From Pseudomonas laurylsulfatiphila (lineage in GTDB: Bacteria > Pseudomonadota > Gammaproteobacteria > Pseudomonadales > Pseudomonadaceae), in NCBI RefSeq assembly GCF_002934665.1, contig NZ_NIRS01000001.1:1054001-1118000 (forward strand): a stretch of 64,000 nucleotides of DNA. The letters run 5' to 3'. The translations under genes were made by a program, and so were the position numbers. Shown in pieces: positions 33,301 through 43,471 of the stretch. Position 1 is the first letter of the stretch. Each line of letters begins with the position of its first letter. The notes under the pieces are model-generated. The model saw only the letters and a list, made by a program, of their open reading frames with translations. It was not told the origin of the DNA and searched no databases.

Positions 33301-34440
33301 ATGGACAGGCTGAAAACCATCGCCGCCGGTATGGCGATATTTGCCGCAGGCCAGTGCGTGGCACAGGATCAGATCGAGACGCTGGTGAACGCCGCCGTAC
33401 AACCGGTGATGCAGGCCGAAGGTATCCACGGCATGGCCGTGGCGGTCACCGTCAACGGCCAAGCGCACTACTTCAACTATGGCGTCGCCTCGACGGAAAC
33501 CGGCAGCCCCGTCACACAGGACACCCTGTTCGAAATCGGCTCGGTCAGCAAAACCTTCACCGCCACCCTCGCCGCCTACGCCCAGGCCACCGGCAAGCTG
33601 TCACTGTCGGACAAGGCCAGCCATGTCCTGCCGGCCTTGCGCGGCAGTGCTTTCGACCACATCAGCGTGCTGCAACTGGGCACCTACAGCGCCGGCGGCC
33701 TGCCGCTGCAATTTCCTGCCGAATCTGATTCGGCCGACAAAATGCTCGGCTACTACAAACAATGGAAACCGCTCTACGCCCCCGGCAGCCACCGACTGTA
33801 CTCGAACCCCAGCCTTGGCCTGTTTGGCTACCTCGCCGCCCACAGCATGGGCCAGCCGTTTGATGACCTGATGGAGAAAACCCTGCTGCCGAAACTGGGC
33901 CTCAAGCACACCTATGTGCATGTACCGCAGGACCAGATGGCGCTGTACGCCCAGGGCTACAACAAGGACGGCAAGCCGGTGCGGGTCACTCCGGGGGCGC
34001 TGGACTCCGAGGCGTACGGGGTGAAAACCAGCGCCTCTGACTTGCTGGCCTACGTCGGCGCAAACATGAAGCCGACGTCTCTGGACAAGCCGTTGCAGCA
34101 AGCCATCGCCTTGACTCATAGCGCCTACTACAGCGTTGGCGACATGACCCAGGGCCTGGGCTGGGAGATGTATCGCTACCCGATCACTCTGGATCGCTTG
34201 CTGGACGGCAACTCCACGCCGATGGCCATGCAGGCCCATGAAGTCCAGTGGCTGAACCCGCCGCAAGCGCAGCCGCAGAACGTGCTGATCAACAAGACAG
34301 GTTCAACCGGTGGCTTTGGTGCTTACGTGGTGTACGTGCCATCGAAGGAGATCGGCATTGTGATGCTGGCCAACAAAAATTTCCCGAATGCGCAGCGGGT
34401 CAGGATTGCGCATCAGATTTTGAGTGCGCTTGCCCGGTAA
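33301..34440 (+). CDS. ampC: Class C (AmpC-type) beta-lactamase
   Basis: A 379-residue serine beta-lactamase with a signal peptide (about residues 1-21). The three active-site motifs are intact: SVSK at 81-84, YSN at 167-169 and KTG at 332-334. Length and the QDQIETLVNAAVQPVMQAEGIHGMAVAV start match chromosomal AmpC of Pseudomonas. No ampR-type gene is divergent from it, so induction in the classic arrangement is not supported here. Confidence 0.93.
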   Translation: MDRLKTIAAGMAIFAAGQCVAQDQIETLVNAAVQPVMQAEGIHGMAVAVTVNGQAHYFNYGVASTETGSPVTQDTLFEIGSVSKTFTATLAAYAQATGKLSLSDKASHVLPALRGSAFDHISVLQLGTYSAGGLPLQFPAESDSADKMLGYYKQWKPLYAPGSHRLYSNPSLGLFGYLAAHSMGQPFDDLMEKTLLPKLGLKHTYVHVPQDQMALYAQGYNKDGKPVRVTPGALDSEAYGVKTSASDLLAYVGANMKPTSLDKPLQQAIALTHSAYYSVGDMTQGLGWEMYRYPITLDRLLDGNSTPMAMQAHEVQWLNPPQAQPQNVLINKTGSTGGFGAYVVYVPSKEIGIVMLANKNFPNAQRVRIAHQILSALAR

Positions 34441-34509
34441 GCCTGGTTTGCGTTCCCAGAGAAAAAAGACGACCTCTGGAGGTTAATACTGATCAGTTAA
34501 CACACGAAA

Positions 34510-34603
34510 CCTGTGGGAGCGAGCTTGCTCACGATGGCGCCGTAACAGTCAATATAAATGTTGAATGTCAGGTCCCCATCGCGAGCAAGCTCGCTCCCAC
34601 AGG
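34510..34603. repeat. REP/REPIN pair
   Basis: Inverted GTGGGAGCGAGCTTGCTC units between the convergent ampC and DUF4174 genes. Confidence 0.9.
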
Positions 34604-34635
34604 TTAATTGCTTACCAGCAGGATTCAGGGCCGGA

Positions 34636-35187
34636 TCAATCATCCGGCATTTCTGGCGGCTTGGCGGGCTTGGCCGGTTTGCTGTTTTTCCCGGGCTTGG
34701 CGCCTTTGGCCGCCGGCTCGGCTTCAGCGACGGGAGCGGCCACTGTCGCGGTGAATTCTTTCTCGGCCGCTGGCAATTGATCGACTGCGCTGAAGATCTC
34801 GTCCAGCTTGATGGTGTCCGACTGTTCCAGTTTCTTTTCGCCGTCCTTGCCGACCAGAATCACCTTGGTCTTGGCGCCGGCACCCAGTTTGAGCGAGCGG
34901 ATCAGCGCTGCCGTGTCCTGGGGCCCGAGGTCTTTGCCGTCGCGTTGGCCCATCAGGTTGAGCACGGTGTAGAGCACCATGTTGCGGTCGGTGAAACCCT
35001 TGCGATTGGCCGGTTCATCCAGCGACTTTTTCAGGCTGACCCAGGTCGGATCCACAGTGCTTGGAGCGATGACAATCAGTGGCCGGGCCCTGCCCTTGTC
35101 CATGTCCAGCGGTGAGTCGCCATCAGCGGCGAACGAGGTGCCGGCAATCGCCAGCAAGATAGCCATGGTCAGTGACCTGATGAGCAT
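34636..35187 (-). CDS. DUF4174-domain exported protein
   Basis: A 183-residue protein with a signal peptide (MLIRSLTMAILLAIAGTSFA). The middle domain (RPLIVIAPSTVDPTWVSLKKSL...KTKVILVGKDGEKKL) has a thioredoxin-like layout without active-site cysteines, as in DUF4174. A Lys/Pro/Ala-rich tail (GKNSKPAKPAKPPEMPDD) ends the chain. The ATG at 35187 lies six bases after GGAG. Function unknown. Confidence 0.8.
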   Translation of the reverse strand: MLIRSLTMAILLAIAGTSFAADGDSPLDMDKGRARPLIVIAPSTVDPTWVSLKKSLDEPANRKGFTDRNMVLYTVLNLMGQRDGKDLGPQDTAALIRSLKLGAGAKTKVILVGKDGEKKLEQSDTIKLDEIFSAVDQLPAAEKEFTATVAAPVAEAEPAAKGAKPGKNSKPAKPAKPPEMPDD

Positions 35188-35367
35188 GCGCATCTCCTTT
35201 TTGATATCCACGCTCTAATGATTGCGCATCGCGGCGATTGTTCCGGGTGACGTACCGCAATTTTTTTCGCCTTGTCCCAAGCTTAGGTCAGGGCGGTCAT
35301 TGCGCAACAGGCTGGGCTAATCTGAAGACTCATGACAACCCGCCTGATCCGTCGTGAGGACCTGGGC

Positions 35368-35736
35368 ATGAGCACTCGATTGAACCACACCATCGTCTGG
35401 TGCCGGGACAAGCAGGTTTCGGCGAATTTCCTGACAGGCCTCCTTGGCCTGCCCGCCCCGGAGCCCTTCGGGCCGATGCTGATCGTCAAACTGGATAACG
35501 GCGTGTCACTGGATTTCTACGACAACGACCCGCCGATAGCGTCTCAGCACTACGCATTCCTGATGGGCGACGAGGACTTCGATGCGACCTTCGCGCGCCT
35601 GCTGGCCAACGGTCAGCCATGGTGGGCCGACCCGGGCAAGCAGCGTCTGAAGGAGATCAATGATTACGCGGGAGGACGGCGGGTGTATTTCGATGACCCG
35701 GACGGGCATCTGCTGGAAATATTCACCCGCGAGTGA
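35368..35736 (+). CDS. VOC family (glyoxalase-like) protein
   Basis: A 122-residue vicinal-oxygen-chelate protein with two beta-alpha-beta modules: NHTIVWCRDKQVSANFLTGLLGL at the start and RVYFDDPDGHLLEIFTR at the end. A metal-binding Glu is in LLEIFT and a His in LNHTIVW. The start at 35368 follows GAGGA. Substrate unknown; members include dioxygenases and resistance proteins. Confidence 0.88.
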   Translation: MSTRLNHTIVWCRDKQVSANFLTGLLGLPAPEPFGPMLIVKLDNGVSLDFYDNDPPIASQHYAFLMGDEDFDATFARLLANGQPWWADPGKQRLKEINDYAGGRRVYFDDPDGHLLEIFTRE

Positions 35737-35756
35737 CGCTGGCGTGGCAGCTTGAA

Positions 35757-36542
35757 TCAGAACGCCAGCTTGTAGCCGATCAGCAACAGCATGGTCGCCA
35801 GGCAAGGGCGCAACAGTTCGTCGGAGATGCGCCCGGTCAGGTGGCTGCCCAGGTAAATCCCCGGCAACGAACCCACCAGCAAGTAACCCAGGACCTGCCA
35901 GTCCATGTTGCCCATGCTCGCATGGCCGAGGCCGGCGACCAGGGTCAGCGGCACGGCGTGGGCGATTTCAGTGCCGACCAGGCGGCGGGTCGGCAGCATC
36001 GGATAGAGAATGAACAGGGCCACGGTGCCCAGTGCACCGGCGCCGATGGACGTCAGCGCGACCATGGTGCCGAGGACCAGGCCAGTGATGACCGTCAGGA
36101 CATTGAGGCGCGAGCCGCTGGGGTTGTAGTTGCCGCCAGCACGTTTGTGGGCGAAGTCGAGCAGGCGCTTCTTGAACAGGATCGCCAGTGCCGTGGCGAA
36201 CAACACAAAGCCGAGGGCCTGCTTGATGATCGCGTTCATTGCATCGGGGCTGGAGTGCAAAGTGCTCAGGAACCACAACGTCAGTGCCACCGCCGGCACG
36301 CTGCCAAGGGTCAGCCAACCGGTAATCGCCCAGTCGATGTTGTTGTTCTTTCGGTGAACCAGTACGCCGCTGGACTTGGTGATCGCCGCGTAGAGCAAAT
36401 CGGTACCGACCGCCGTCGCCGGGTTGATACCGAACCACAGCAGGATCGGGGTCATGAGCGACCCGCCACCGACGCCAGTCATGCCGACAATAAAGCCAAC
36501 CACCAACCCGGCCACGACCAACCCGATGTTCACTAAATCCAT
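35757..36542 (-). CDS. TauE/SafE family sulfite exporter-like permease
   Basis: A 261-residue membrane protein with eight or so TM helices. GFIVGMTGVGGGSLMTPILLWFGINPATAVGTDLLYAAITKSSG is the family signature, repeated more weakly near GTMVALTSIGAGALG. It probably moves a sulfur-containing or organic anion. The start at 36542 gives the short family N-terminus; the 53-residue longer frame is not supported. Confidence 0.92.
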   Translation of the reverse strand: MDLVNIGLVVAGLVVGFIVGMTGVGGGSLMTPILLWFGINPATAVGTDLLYAAITKSSGVLVHRKNNNIDWAITGWLTLGSVPAVALTLWFLSTLHSSPDAMNAIIKQALGFVLFATALAILFKKRLLDFAHKRAGGNYNPSGSRLNVLTVITGLVLGTMVALTSIGAGALGTVALFILYPMLPTRRLVGTEIAHAVPLTLVAGLGHASMGNMDWQVLGYLLVGSLPGIYLGSHLTGRISDELLRPCLATMLLLIGYKLAF

Positions 36543-36650
36543 TGATACGTCCACAAAGATCGCAGGGGAAATCTGGCCCGCAGCATAGCGATTTTTCTTA
36601 TAACCAGTTATATCGATGCGATCTATCTTTATTCCGGAACCATCATGCAA

Positions 36651-36684
36651 CCCTGTGGGAGCGAGATTGCTCGCTCCCACAGGG
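36651..36684. repeat. Single compact REP palindrome
   Basis: CCCTGTGGGAGCGAG and its complement are separated by only a few bases, a collapsed REPIN just after the following lipoprotein gene. Confidence 0.8.
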
Positions 36685-36697
36685 TTCCGTGTCGGAC

Positions 36698-37447
36698 TCA
36701 CTGCACCGGCAGGAAATTCAGGAACAGCAGGCTCTGGGCATAGTTCAGGCCGATGCGCCGGTAGCGCTCGTCGAGCATCTGGGTCAGCAGGTCCAGCCGG
36801 GCGACGATCTTGCCGAACTCGACGGCAAAGCTCAGGTTGCTGCCCTCCTCCGAGATTTCGTTGGAAAACAGCAGGGGTTGGCCTTCCTTGTCTTGTCGCT
36901 GGCTGAGGATCCAGGTGGCAATCTCGATGTTGCGTGCGGCATTGCTGACGAATACCGGGTTGATCGTATCGGTCATGTAGAACTCGGTGCGATTGCCATG
37001 GGCGGTCACCAGCATGCTGCCGATGGCATAGATGAACGCTCCGACCCGATCGCCGAGAAACTCCGGGCTCATGGCAAAACGCAGGGCCGCCAGGTCCTTT
37101 TTGCCGCCCAGGGTCGGTAACGGCTGCTGCTGTTCAATGGCCATGCGCACTTGCTTGCCGGCCGTACGGGCATCGAGGAAACCGGACTTTTTCAGCTCAT
37201 CGGGGTTGCGCAGGTAGAGCTTGCCCATGAGCAGGTAAAGGCTGTCGAGGTTGTCGCGCATGGTCAGGGTGGCCATGCGGTCGACACTGGTCTGCAGGAA
37301 CTCCTGGGGTTGGCCTTCGCGCATCTGGGTGATGATGTCGCCGCCTTGCTGCTGGCTGCAACCGGTGACGAAGAACATCGACAGACCTGCAAGCAGCAGG
37401 CAATGACGGCGGATTTTTGTAGTGATCGCGGTTGAAACTCGAGCCAT
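36698..37447 (-). CDS. Predicted lipoprotein of unknown function
   Basis: A 249-residue protein with a basic N-terminus and a lipobox (LLAGLSMFFVTGC) ending at about residue 30. The mature part is helical and contains DIITQMREGQPQEFLQTSVDRMATLTMRDNLDSLYLLMGKLY. I know similar unnamed lipoproteins in Pseudomonas but no function. The start at 37447 places the lipobox correctly; the 42-residue longer frame does not. Confidence 0.8.
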   Translation of the reverse strand: MARVSTAITTKIRRHCLLLAGLSMFFVTGCSQQQGGDIITQMREGQPQEFLQTSVDRMATLTMRDNLDSLYLLMGKLYLRNPDELKKSGFLDARTAGKQVRMAIEQQQPLPTLGGKKDLAALRFAMSPEFLGDRVGAFIYAIGSMLVTAHGNRTEFYMTDTINPVFVSNAARNIEIATWILSQRQDKEGQPLLFSNEISEEGSNLSFAVEFGKIVARLDLLTQMLDERYRRIGLNYAQSLLFLNFLPVQ

Positions 37448-37644
37448 GGGTTGTTGAACTTGGGCATGGGCCGACGGTGGGGATCGCCGCAGGCTGCCAT
37501 GGATAGAGCCGGACATTTCGAAAAAGTGCAGTATCGGGCGACACCAATCGATCACTGGCAGGGGAATGTTCATAGAAAAAACGGATCAGAACATCATGAA
37601 ACGGTACACACTCCTACATCACCGTATATAGACAGGAGGTTTGC

Positions 37645-38466
37645 ATGCGCACGCTTCAATTGGCTGGCGGCCAGGTGCCCGTCATCGGCCAGGGCACCTG
37701 GCAGATGGGCGAGGACCGCTCACGGCACAAGGAAGAAGTCGCGGCACTGCGCCTGGGCATCGAACTGGGCATGACCCTGATCGACACCGCTGAAATGTAC
37801 GCCGAAGGCGGCGCCGAGGAAGTGGTCCGCGATGCCATCGCCGGCCAGCGTGACAGCGTCTTTGTGGTCAGCAAGGTGTACCCGCACAACGCCAGCCGCC
37901 ATGGCATTCCCCAGGCATGCGAGCGCAGCCTGCGCAGGCTCGGTACCGATTACATCGATCTGTATCTGTTGCATTGGCGCGGCCAGTATCCGCTGGAGGA
38001 AACCGTCGACGCCTTCGAGCGCCTGCGCCAAGCCGGCAAGATCGGTCGTTGGGGCGTGTCCAATTTCGACCTCGACGACTTGCAGGAACTGGACGCCCCG
38101 GCCTGCGCCACCAATCAGGTGCTCTATAATCTGGAGCAGCGCGGCATAGAATTTGACTTGTTACCCTGGAGCCAACAACAGCGGCTGCCGGTCATGGCTT
38201 ACTGCCCGATCGGCCAGGGTGGAAAAATGCTCGCCAATGCCACGCTCAAGCAGGTGGCCGCCCGGCACAGCGTCACACCGGCACAGGTGGCGCTGGCATG
38301 GATAATGCGCCAGGACGGCGTGATCGCCATCCCCAAAGCAGTCCGGCCCGAGCATGTGCGATTCAATGCCCAAGCCGCCACGCTGCAACTTGAACCCGGG
38401 GATCTGGAGGCGCTGGACCAGGCGTTTCATGCGCCACAACGCAAACAGCGGCTGGCCATGGTCTGA
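37645..38466 (+). CDS. Aldo/keto reductase
   Basis: A 273-residue NADPH-dependent reductase. The catalytic tetrad is readable: Asp in LIDTAEMYAEG with its Tyr, Lys in VFVVSKVYPHNA, His in LLHWRGQYPL. The C-terminal cofactor part has VIAIPKAVRPEHV. AGGAGG five bases before the ATG fixes the start. Physiological substrate unknown; it lies 25 bp before the DUF1810 gene and may share its transcript. Confidence 0.93.
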   Translation: MRTLQLAGGQVPVIGQGTWQMGEDRSRHKEEVAALRLGIELGMTLIDTAEMYAEGGAEEVVRDAIAGQRDSVFVVSKVYPHNASRHGIPQACERSLRRLGTDYIDLYLLHWRGQYPLEETVDAFERLRQAGKIGRWGVSNFDLDDLQELDAPACATNQVLYNLEQRGIEFDLLPWSQQQRLPVMAYCPIGQGGKMLANATLKQVAARHSVTPAQVALAWIMRQDGVIAIPKAVRPEHVRFNAQAATLQLEPGDLEALDQAFHAPQRKQRLAMV

Positions 38467-38491
38467 GCCAACGCAGTCAGAGAGCTTCGCC

Positions 38492-38962
38492 ATGAGAAGC
38501 ACCGACCACCTGGACCCGTTCAATCTGCAACGCTTTCTCCAGGCTCAGGACCCGGTATTCGACCGGGTTCAAAACGAGCTGAACAACGGACACAAGCGCA
38601 GTCACTGGATGTGGTTCATTTTTCCGCAGTTTGCCGGGCTCGGCGACAGCGAGATGTCGCGCCGCTTTGCCATCCGCTCGCGGGAGGAGGCCCTGGCCTA
38701 CCTTGAGCATCCGTTGCTCGGCCCCCGCCTGCGCACCTGCACCCAGGAAGTGCTGAACATCCGGGAGCGCTCGGTGGCCGGGATTTTCGGTCATCCCGAC
38801 GACCTGAAATTTCATTCCTCGATGACCCTGTTCGCCCAGGTCGATACCGCCGACAGCCTTTTCCAGCAAGCCTTGAACCAGTACTTCCACGGCATCCTGG
38901 ATGACTGGACCTTGTCGCTGATGGACTCAAAACAGGCCCAGTTGCCCCCCAATCAGGGTTGA
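38492..38962 (+). CDS. DUF1810 family protein
   Basis: A 156-residue protein with the family start [44 protein letters not shown] and the end [24 protein letters not shown]. The fold belongs to the YbiA/NADAR-related group, which handles ADP-ribosyl or glycosylamine intermediates; activity here is inferred only from family. Its 3' end overlaps the convergent polB gene by 36 bp. Confidence 0.88.
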   Translation: MRSTDHLDPFNLQRFLQAQDPVFDRVQNELNNGHKRSHWMWFIFPQFAGLGDSEMSRRFAIRSREEALAYLEHPLLGPRLRTCTQEVLNIRERSVAGIFGHPDDLKFHSSMTLFAQVDTADSLFQQALNQYFHGILDDWTLSLMDSKQAQLPPNQG

Positions 38963-41290
38963 GAAGTCGTCGTCGACAAACGGCAGTATCGCGTCCGCCA
39001 CCGGTTGCAGTTGCCGGGTGATGTAGTGGTCGTAATCGATGGGCGCGCTGCGCACTTCCAGCGGTTCGGGGCCGGCAACGGTGATCACGTAGCTGATCCA
39101 GCCGCCGTTCTGGTATTGCCGCGGGCGACCCTGGCTGTCGTTGTACTCATCGGCCAGGCGCGCCGCGCGTACGTGGGGCGGGACGTTACGCTGGTAGTCA
39201 TCGAGGGTGCGGCGCAGGCGTTTGCGATAAACCAGCCGGTCATCGAACTCGCCGGCCAGGGTCTTGCGCACGTAGTCACGCACGTAATCCTGATAGGGCT
39301 TGCGCAGGAAGATCCGCGAATACAGCTCTTGCTGGAATTGCCGGGCCAGCGGCGACCAGTCGGTGCGCACGGTTTCCAGGCCCTTGTAGACCATTTCGTC
39401 GCTGCCATCGGCGCGGGTCACCAGTCCGGCGTAGCGCTTTTTGCTGCCTTCTTCGGCACCGCGAATGGTCGGCATCAAAAAGCGCTTGTAGTGGGTTTCG
39501 AACTGCAGTTCGAGAACGCTTTGCAAGCCGTATTCCTGCTGCACATGCTCGCGCCACCACTGATTGACGTGCGCCACCAACGCCTGGCCGATCTGCGCCG
39601 CCTCCTGCTGGCCGTGGGCGCGACGCAGCCAGACGAACGTCGAATCGGTGTCGCCGTAAATCACCGCATGCCCCTGGGCCTCGATCAACTGGCGGGTGCG
39701 CAGCATGATCTCGTGCCCGCGCAAGGTGATGGACGACGCCAGGCGCGTGTCGAAGAAGCGACAACCGCTGGAGCCGAGCACCCCATAGAACGCGTTCATG
39801 ATGATTTTCAGCGCCTGGGACAGCGGTGCGTTGTGTTCGCGCTTGGCGGTTTCCCGGCCTTCGGCGACCCGCGCGACGATGGAGGGCAGGCAATGCCGGG
39901 TGCGAGAAAAGCGTGCGCCGCGGAAACCCGGCACCGACTCGCTGTCGTCCGGGTGCTTGAGCCCTTCAATCAGTCCCACGGGGTCGATCAGGAAGGTGCG
40001 GATGATCGACGGATAGAGGCTCTTGTAGTCGAGCACCAGCACCGATTCGTACAGTCCCGGCTGCGAATCCATGACGAAACCGCCGGGGCTGGCTTCAGGT
40101 GGCTTGCCACCGAGGTTCGGCGCGACGAAACCCTGACGGTGCATCAGCGGCATGTACAGGTGGGTGAACGCTGCCACCGAACCGCCCATGCGATCGGCCG
40201 GCAGCCCCGTGACGCTGGCCCGCTCCAGCAGGAAGGTGAGCAACTCGGTCTTGGCGAAAATCCGCGTGACCAGTTCGCAATCCTTGAGGTTGTATTTGGC
40301 CAGCGCCGGTTTGTCCTCGGCGAACATGCGATTGATTTCGTCCATGCGCTGGTACGGGTTGTCGATGGACTTGCCCTCGCCGAGCAGGGTTTGCGCGACG
40401 TTTTCCAGGCTGAACGAGGGAAAGCTCCAGGTCGCCGAACGCAGGGCCTCGATACCGTCGATGATCAGGCGGCCAGCGGCTGAAGCGAAGTAATGGTTGC
40501 CGTTGCCATGTTCGCGCCACTGCATTTCCTCGCCGCCACGCCCCAGTTTCAAGGGCACCGCCAGGCGCCGGGCGTGTTCGTGAAGCACCCGCAAGTCGAA
40601 CTGCACGACGTTCCAGCCAATGATCGCGTCGGGGTCGAACCGGGCAAACCAGTCGTTGAGTTTTTTCAGCAGCAGGGTCCGCGAATCGCAGTACTCGAGC
40701 TGGAAATCCACCTGGCTATCGTCACCATTGGGCGCGCCGAGCATGTACACCTGACGCTCGCCGCAGCCCTCCAGGGCAATCGAGTACAACTCGCCCTGGG
40801 CCGTGGTCTCGATGTCCAGAGACGCCAGTTTCAAGCTCGGTCGATAGTCGGGATCGGGTTTCATCTGCGCGTCGAGCAGCAGCCCCTCGGCATTCGGCGT
40901 GCCACTGAAGCGCACCGGCGCGGTGATGAAGCGTTCCATCATGTAGCGTTCCGGCGGGCGCACGTCGGCTTCGAACACTTCGACACCGGCCCGGCGCAAC
41001 GCGGTGTCCAGGCGCATCAACTGGCCATGTTGCCGGCAGTACAGTCCGAGGACCGGGCGATGGTCGAAATCCTGCAGGGCCAGGGGCCTGAGTTCGACGT
41101 TCTTCTCGTCATGCAAAACGCTTTCGGCCTGCAGGCGCTGCGCAGCAGGGATGAACGCCACCGAGGGCTGGCAAGGCAGGCGGATACGCCGGGGACCGCT
41201 GTCGGTCGCCAGCCAGAACTCGACTTCCGTACCGGCCGGGGTGTCGCGCCAATGCCGGGTCAGGACGAAGCCCTGCTGTAGATCCACCAC
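38927..41290 (-). CDS. polB: DNA polymerase II
   Basis: A 787-residue family B polymerase, of normal length. The exonuclease motif is SLDIETT near residue 185, followed by [13 protein letters not shown]. Polymerase motifs are [28 protein letters not shown] and [11 protein letters not shown]. It is SOS-linked in E. coli and acts in damage bypass and restart. The N-terminus [25 protein letters not shown] matches E. coli Pol II; the start is GTG at 41290 (or the adjacent GTG at 41287). No LexA box was found in my reading. Confidence 0.95.
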   Translation of the reverse strand: MVDLQQGFVLTRHWRDTPAGTEVEFWLATDSGPRRIRLPCQPSVAFIPAAQRLQAESVLHDEKNVELRPLALQDFDHRPVLGLYCRQHGQLMRLDTALRRAGVEVFEADVRPPERYMMERFITAPVRFSGTPNAEGLLLDAQMKPDPDYRPSLKLASLDIETTAQGELYSIALEGCGERQVYMLGAPNGDDSQVDFQLEYCDSRTLLLKKLNDWFARFDPDAIIGWNVVQFDLRVLHEHARRLAVPLKLGRGGEEMQWREHGNGNHYFASAAGRLIIDGIEALRSATWSFPSFSLENVAQTLLGEGKSIDNPYQRMDEINRMFAEDKPALAKYNLKDCELVTRIFAKTELLTFLLERASVTGLPADRMGGSVAAFTHLYMPLMHRQGFVAPNLGGKPPEASPGGFVMDSQPGLYESVLVLDYKSLYPSIIRTFLIDPVGLIEGLKHPDDSESVPGFRGARFSRTRHCLPSIVARVAEGRETAKREHNAPLSQALKIIMNAFYGVLGSSGCRFFDTRLASSITLRGHEIMLRTRQLIEAQGHAVIYGDTDSTFVWLRRAHGQQEAAQIGQALVAHVNQWWREHVQQEYGLQSVLELQFETHYKRFLMPTIRGAEEGSKKRYAGLVTRADGSDEMVYKGLETVRTDWSPLARQFQQELYSRIFLRKPYQDYVRDYVRKTLAGEFDDRLVYRKRLRRTLDDYQRNVPPHVRAARLADEYNDSQGRPRQYQNGGWISYVITVAGPEPLEVRSAPIDYDHYITRQLQPVADAILPFVDDDFSTLIGGQLGLF

Positions 41291-41532
41291 TGCAAACCTC
41301 GAAACTGATTCAGAGGGTGATTCTACCCGGCATCGGCAGGGATAGCGCGTATGGCCCCGGGATTCGGGATGAACATAAATCCCACAGGTCAGGGGCTGGC
41401 CGGAAATAAGGGGTTTACCGAAGAAAAACCGCCGAATGACGTTTTTTGCGTGTTATCTGCCGCTTTCGCCCTTGCCCTGAGCGCTTGCGTCTACGATTCT
41501 TCAAGGACAACGACAACACCCGAGTAACCACC

Positions 41533-41973
41533 ATGAAAACCGTCGCCCAACTGCTCAAGCTCAAAGATCAGAAGAATCAGGAAGTGCACCAGATCAAACC
41601 CGATCACATGGTGCTCGAAGCGCTGATGAAGATGGCCGAGAAAAACGTCGGCGCCTTGCTGGTGGTGGAGAACGATGAAGTGCTGGGCATCATCAGCGAA
41701 CGGGACTATGCGCGCAAACTGGTGCTGCACGGCCGCTCTTCGGTGGGCACGCCCGTGCGGGACATCATGGTGTCACCGGTGATTACCGTCGACACCCATC
41801 AGACCGTGGATACCTGCCTGGGCATCATGTCCGATAGACGCCTGCGTCACTTGCCGGTGGTCGAAGGCGGCAAATTGATCGGCCTGCTGTCGATCGGTGA
41901 CCTGGTCAAGGAAGCGATTGCCGAACAGGCGGAGCTGATTCGCCAGCTCGAGCAGTACATTCGCGGGGAGTAA
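41533..41973 (+). CDS. CBS-domain protein
   Basis: A 146-residue protein consisting of a tandem CBS pair (residues about 8-70 and 78-138), with GALLVVENDEVLGIISERDYARK and RLRHLPVVEGGKLIGLLSIGDLVK. Stand-alone CBS pairs bind adenosine nucleotides and regulate partner proteins. A DNA-binding or transporter domain is absent. The start MKTVAQLLKLKDQK was chosen over an upstream extension without family similarity. Confidence 0.92.
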   Translation: MKTVAQLLKLKDQKNQEVHQIKPDHMVLEALMKMAEKNVGALLVVENDEVLGIISERDYARKLVLHGRSSVGTPVRDIMVSPVITVDTHQTVDTCLGIMSDRRLRHLPVVEGGKLIGLLSIGDLVKEAIAEQAELIRQLEQYIRGE

Positions 41974-41999
41974 ATCCGGACACAACATTCACCCGAAAA

Positions 42000-42094
42000 C
42001 CTGTGGGAGCGAGCTTGCTCGCGATAGCGGCCAGACATTCAACATAGATGTCGACCGACATGGCCCCATCGCGAGCAAGCTCGCTCCCACAGGG
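42000..42094. repeat. REP/REPIN pair
   Basis: Inverted GTGGGAGCGAGCTTGCTCGCG units between CBS and GST genes. Confidence 0.9.
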
Positions 42095-42106
42095 TAAGTG
42101 GTGCTT

Positions 42107-42730
42107 TCAGACTGGCCAATGCCGGGCGAACACCGGTGCCAGTGCCGGGTGACGATCGATTCGTTCCAGCCAGGCGAAAAACCCGGGCCGCGCAGTGCGC
42201 AGATGTTCCCGACTGCCCGCCCATCGCGAGATCACCGCCGTCAGCACATCCAAAGCCCCTGGCTTCTCGCTGCCCAGATACAACTCGCCCGAAAACTGGT
42301 CGGCAAACACCTCCCAACTCCAGTGCAGGCGCCGGCGGGTTCCCTCCATGAGGTTCTGCCTGGACGACTCATCCACCTCGGCCAGCCAGCGTTCGGGGTA
42401 ATCGATGATGCCGATGGCCGCATAGCAATTGCTGACGATGTACGCCATGGCGCGAATGGCCTGGTCCCGCTCGGCCGGGTCCTGGGGCAACAACCTCGAC
42501 GCGGGAAAGCTCAGCCCGAGGTGAATCAGGATCGCCACGCTCTCGGTCAGGACAGCGCCATCAGGGAGTTGCAGGGTCGGAATCTGTTTGAGCGGATTGA
42601 GTTTCTCCAGCGCATGGGCCGCCTCCGCGGACGCCTCGACATCGATGAAGCGATAAGGAACATCACAGAGTTCAAGGGCGGCTTCGATGGCCGCGGCCCC
42701 GGAGTTCTGATGGCCGTAGAGCTGGTACAT
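42107..42730 (-). CDS. Glutathione S-transferase family protein
   Basis: A 207-residue GST. The thioredoxin-like N-terminal domain starts MYQLYGHQNSGAAAIEAALEL and has the cis-Pro in KQIPTLQLPDG and the glutathione-binding Glu-Ser in LTESVAI. The all-helical C-terminal domain follows. The usual catalytic Ser/Tyr is in the first loop. AAGGAG eight bases before the ATG fixes the start at 42730. Substrate unknown. Confidence 0.9.
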   Translation of the reverse strand: MYQLYGHQNSGAAAIEAALELCDVPYRFIDVEASAEAAHALEKLNPLKQIPTLQLPDGAVLTESVAILIHLGLSFPASRLLPQDPAERDQAIRAMAYIVSNCYAAIGIIDYPERWLAEVDESSRQNLMEGTRRRLHWSWEVFADQFSGELYLGSEKPGALDVLTAVISRWAGSREHLRTARPGFFAWLERIDRHPALAPVFARHWPV

Positions 42731-42991
42731 AATCGTCTCCTTGCACACCGCGATCTCTGCAGTGCCTCATCATCCGTCCCGGCAGAGGAACGCGCCAGCT
42801 TTCCAGTGTAGAAGCCGCCACCTGCCACACAGCGACCATCCGACGATCGCACCATCAAGCTCACAATAGGTAAGGCGCTGGTCCTATCATTGCCATCGAT
42901 GTTCACCATCACCTCAATGAAGTTCTCTTAAAAAATCCGCGGCGTAACATCTGCTCCATACCAACCCATAAGCACCCCGGAGCACACCATC

Positions 42992-43393
42992 ATGAAACGC
43001 CAAACCCTCCTCAGCATCGCTTTCTCGGTTTTCGCAGTTAACGCTTTCGCCGCTACCTCTGCTCAACCTGTGGTCGCTGAAGGCGGCTCGGATCGTCTGA
43101 TTGAAAGCCGTGTGGCTGAAGGTGGTTCGGATCGCCTGATCGAGAATCGTGTGGCCGAAGGTGGTTCGGATCGCCTGATCGAAAACCGCGTTGCCGAAGG
43201 TGGTTCGGATCGCCTGATCGAAAACCGCGTTGCCGAAGGTGGTTCGGATCGCCTGATCGAAAACCGCGTTGCCGAAGGTGGTTCGGATCGCCTGATCGAA
43301 AACCGCGTTGCCGAAGGCGGCTCCGACAAGCTGCTGCAGAACCGCGTCGCTGAAGGCGGTTCGGATCGTCTGATCGAAAGCCGCGCTGTCTGA
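42992..43393 (+). CDS. Secreted tandem-repeat protein (eight 13-residue repeats)
   Basis: A 133-residue protein with a signal peptide (MKRQTLLSIAFSVFAVNAFA) followed almost entirely by eight copies of VAEGGSDRLIENR at residues 28-131. Copy 7 diverges most (VAEGGSDKLLQNR). Proteins with this repeat occur in Pseudomonas and are sometimes labelled phage infection protein, a name I would not trust. The repeat is acidic-basic and Gly-Ser containing; the structure is unknown. It stands alone and is followed by a terminator. Confidence 0.85.
   Translation: MKRQTLLSIAFSVFAVNAFAATSAQPVVAEGGSDRLIESRVAEGGSDRLIENRVAEGGSDRLIENRVAEGGSDRLIENRVAEGGSDRLIENRVAEGGSDRLIENRVAEGGSDKLLQNRVAEGGSDRLIESRAV
43073..43384 (+). 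repeat. In-frame 39-bp tandem repeat, 8 copies
   Basis: The DNA behind the 13-residue repeat. Four of the middle copies are almost identical in nucleotides (GTTGCCGAAGGTGGTTCGGA core), while the outer ones differ at third positions. This pattern points to recent expansion in the centre. Confidence 0.92.
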
Positions 43394-43421
43394 ATGCAGG
43401 GCTTTACCGCAGGACTCGACG

Positions 43422-43450
43422 AAAACCCGGCCTCACCCGCCGGGTTTTTT
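43422..43450 (+). terminator. Rho-independent terminator
   Basis: The stem AAAACCCGGC / GCCGGGTTTT has a 7-base loop and a T-run, and lies 28 bp after the repeat-protein gene and before the convergent lipoprotein gene. Confidence 0.9.
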
Positions 43451-43471
43451 ATGCGTTTTTTTAACTCGCGA

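Noticed and set aside
43073..43384. Regular 39-bp repeats that could be taken for a CRISPR array
   Set aside because: There are no spacers; the units abut, stay in frame and encode a signal-peptide protein.
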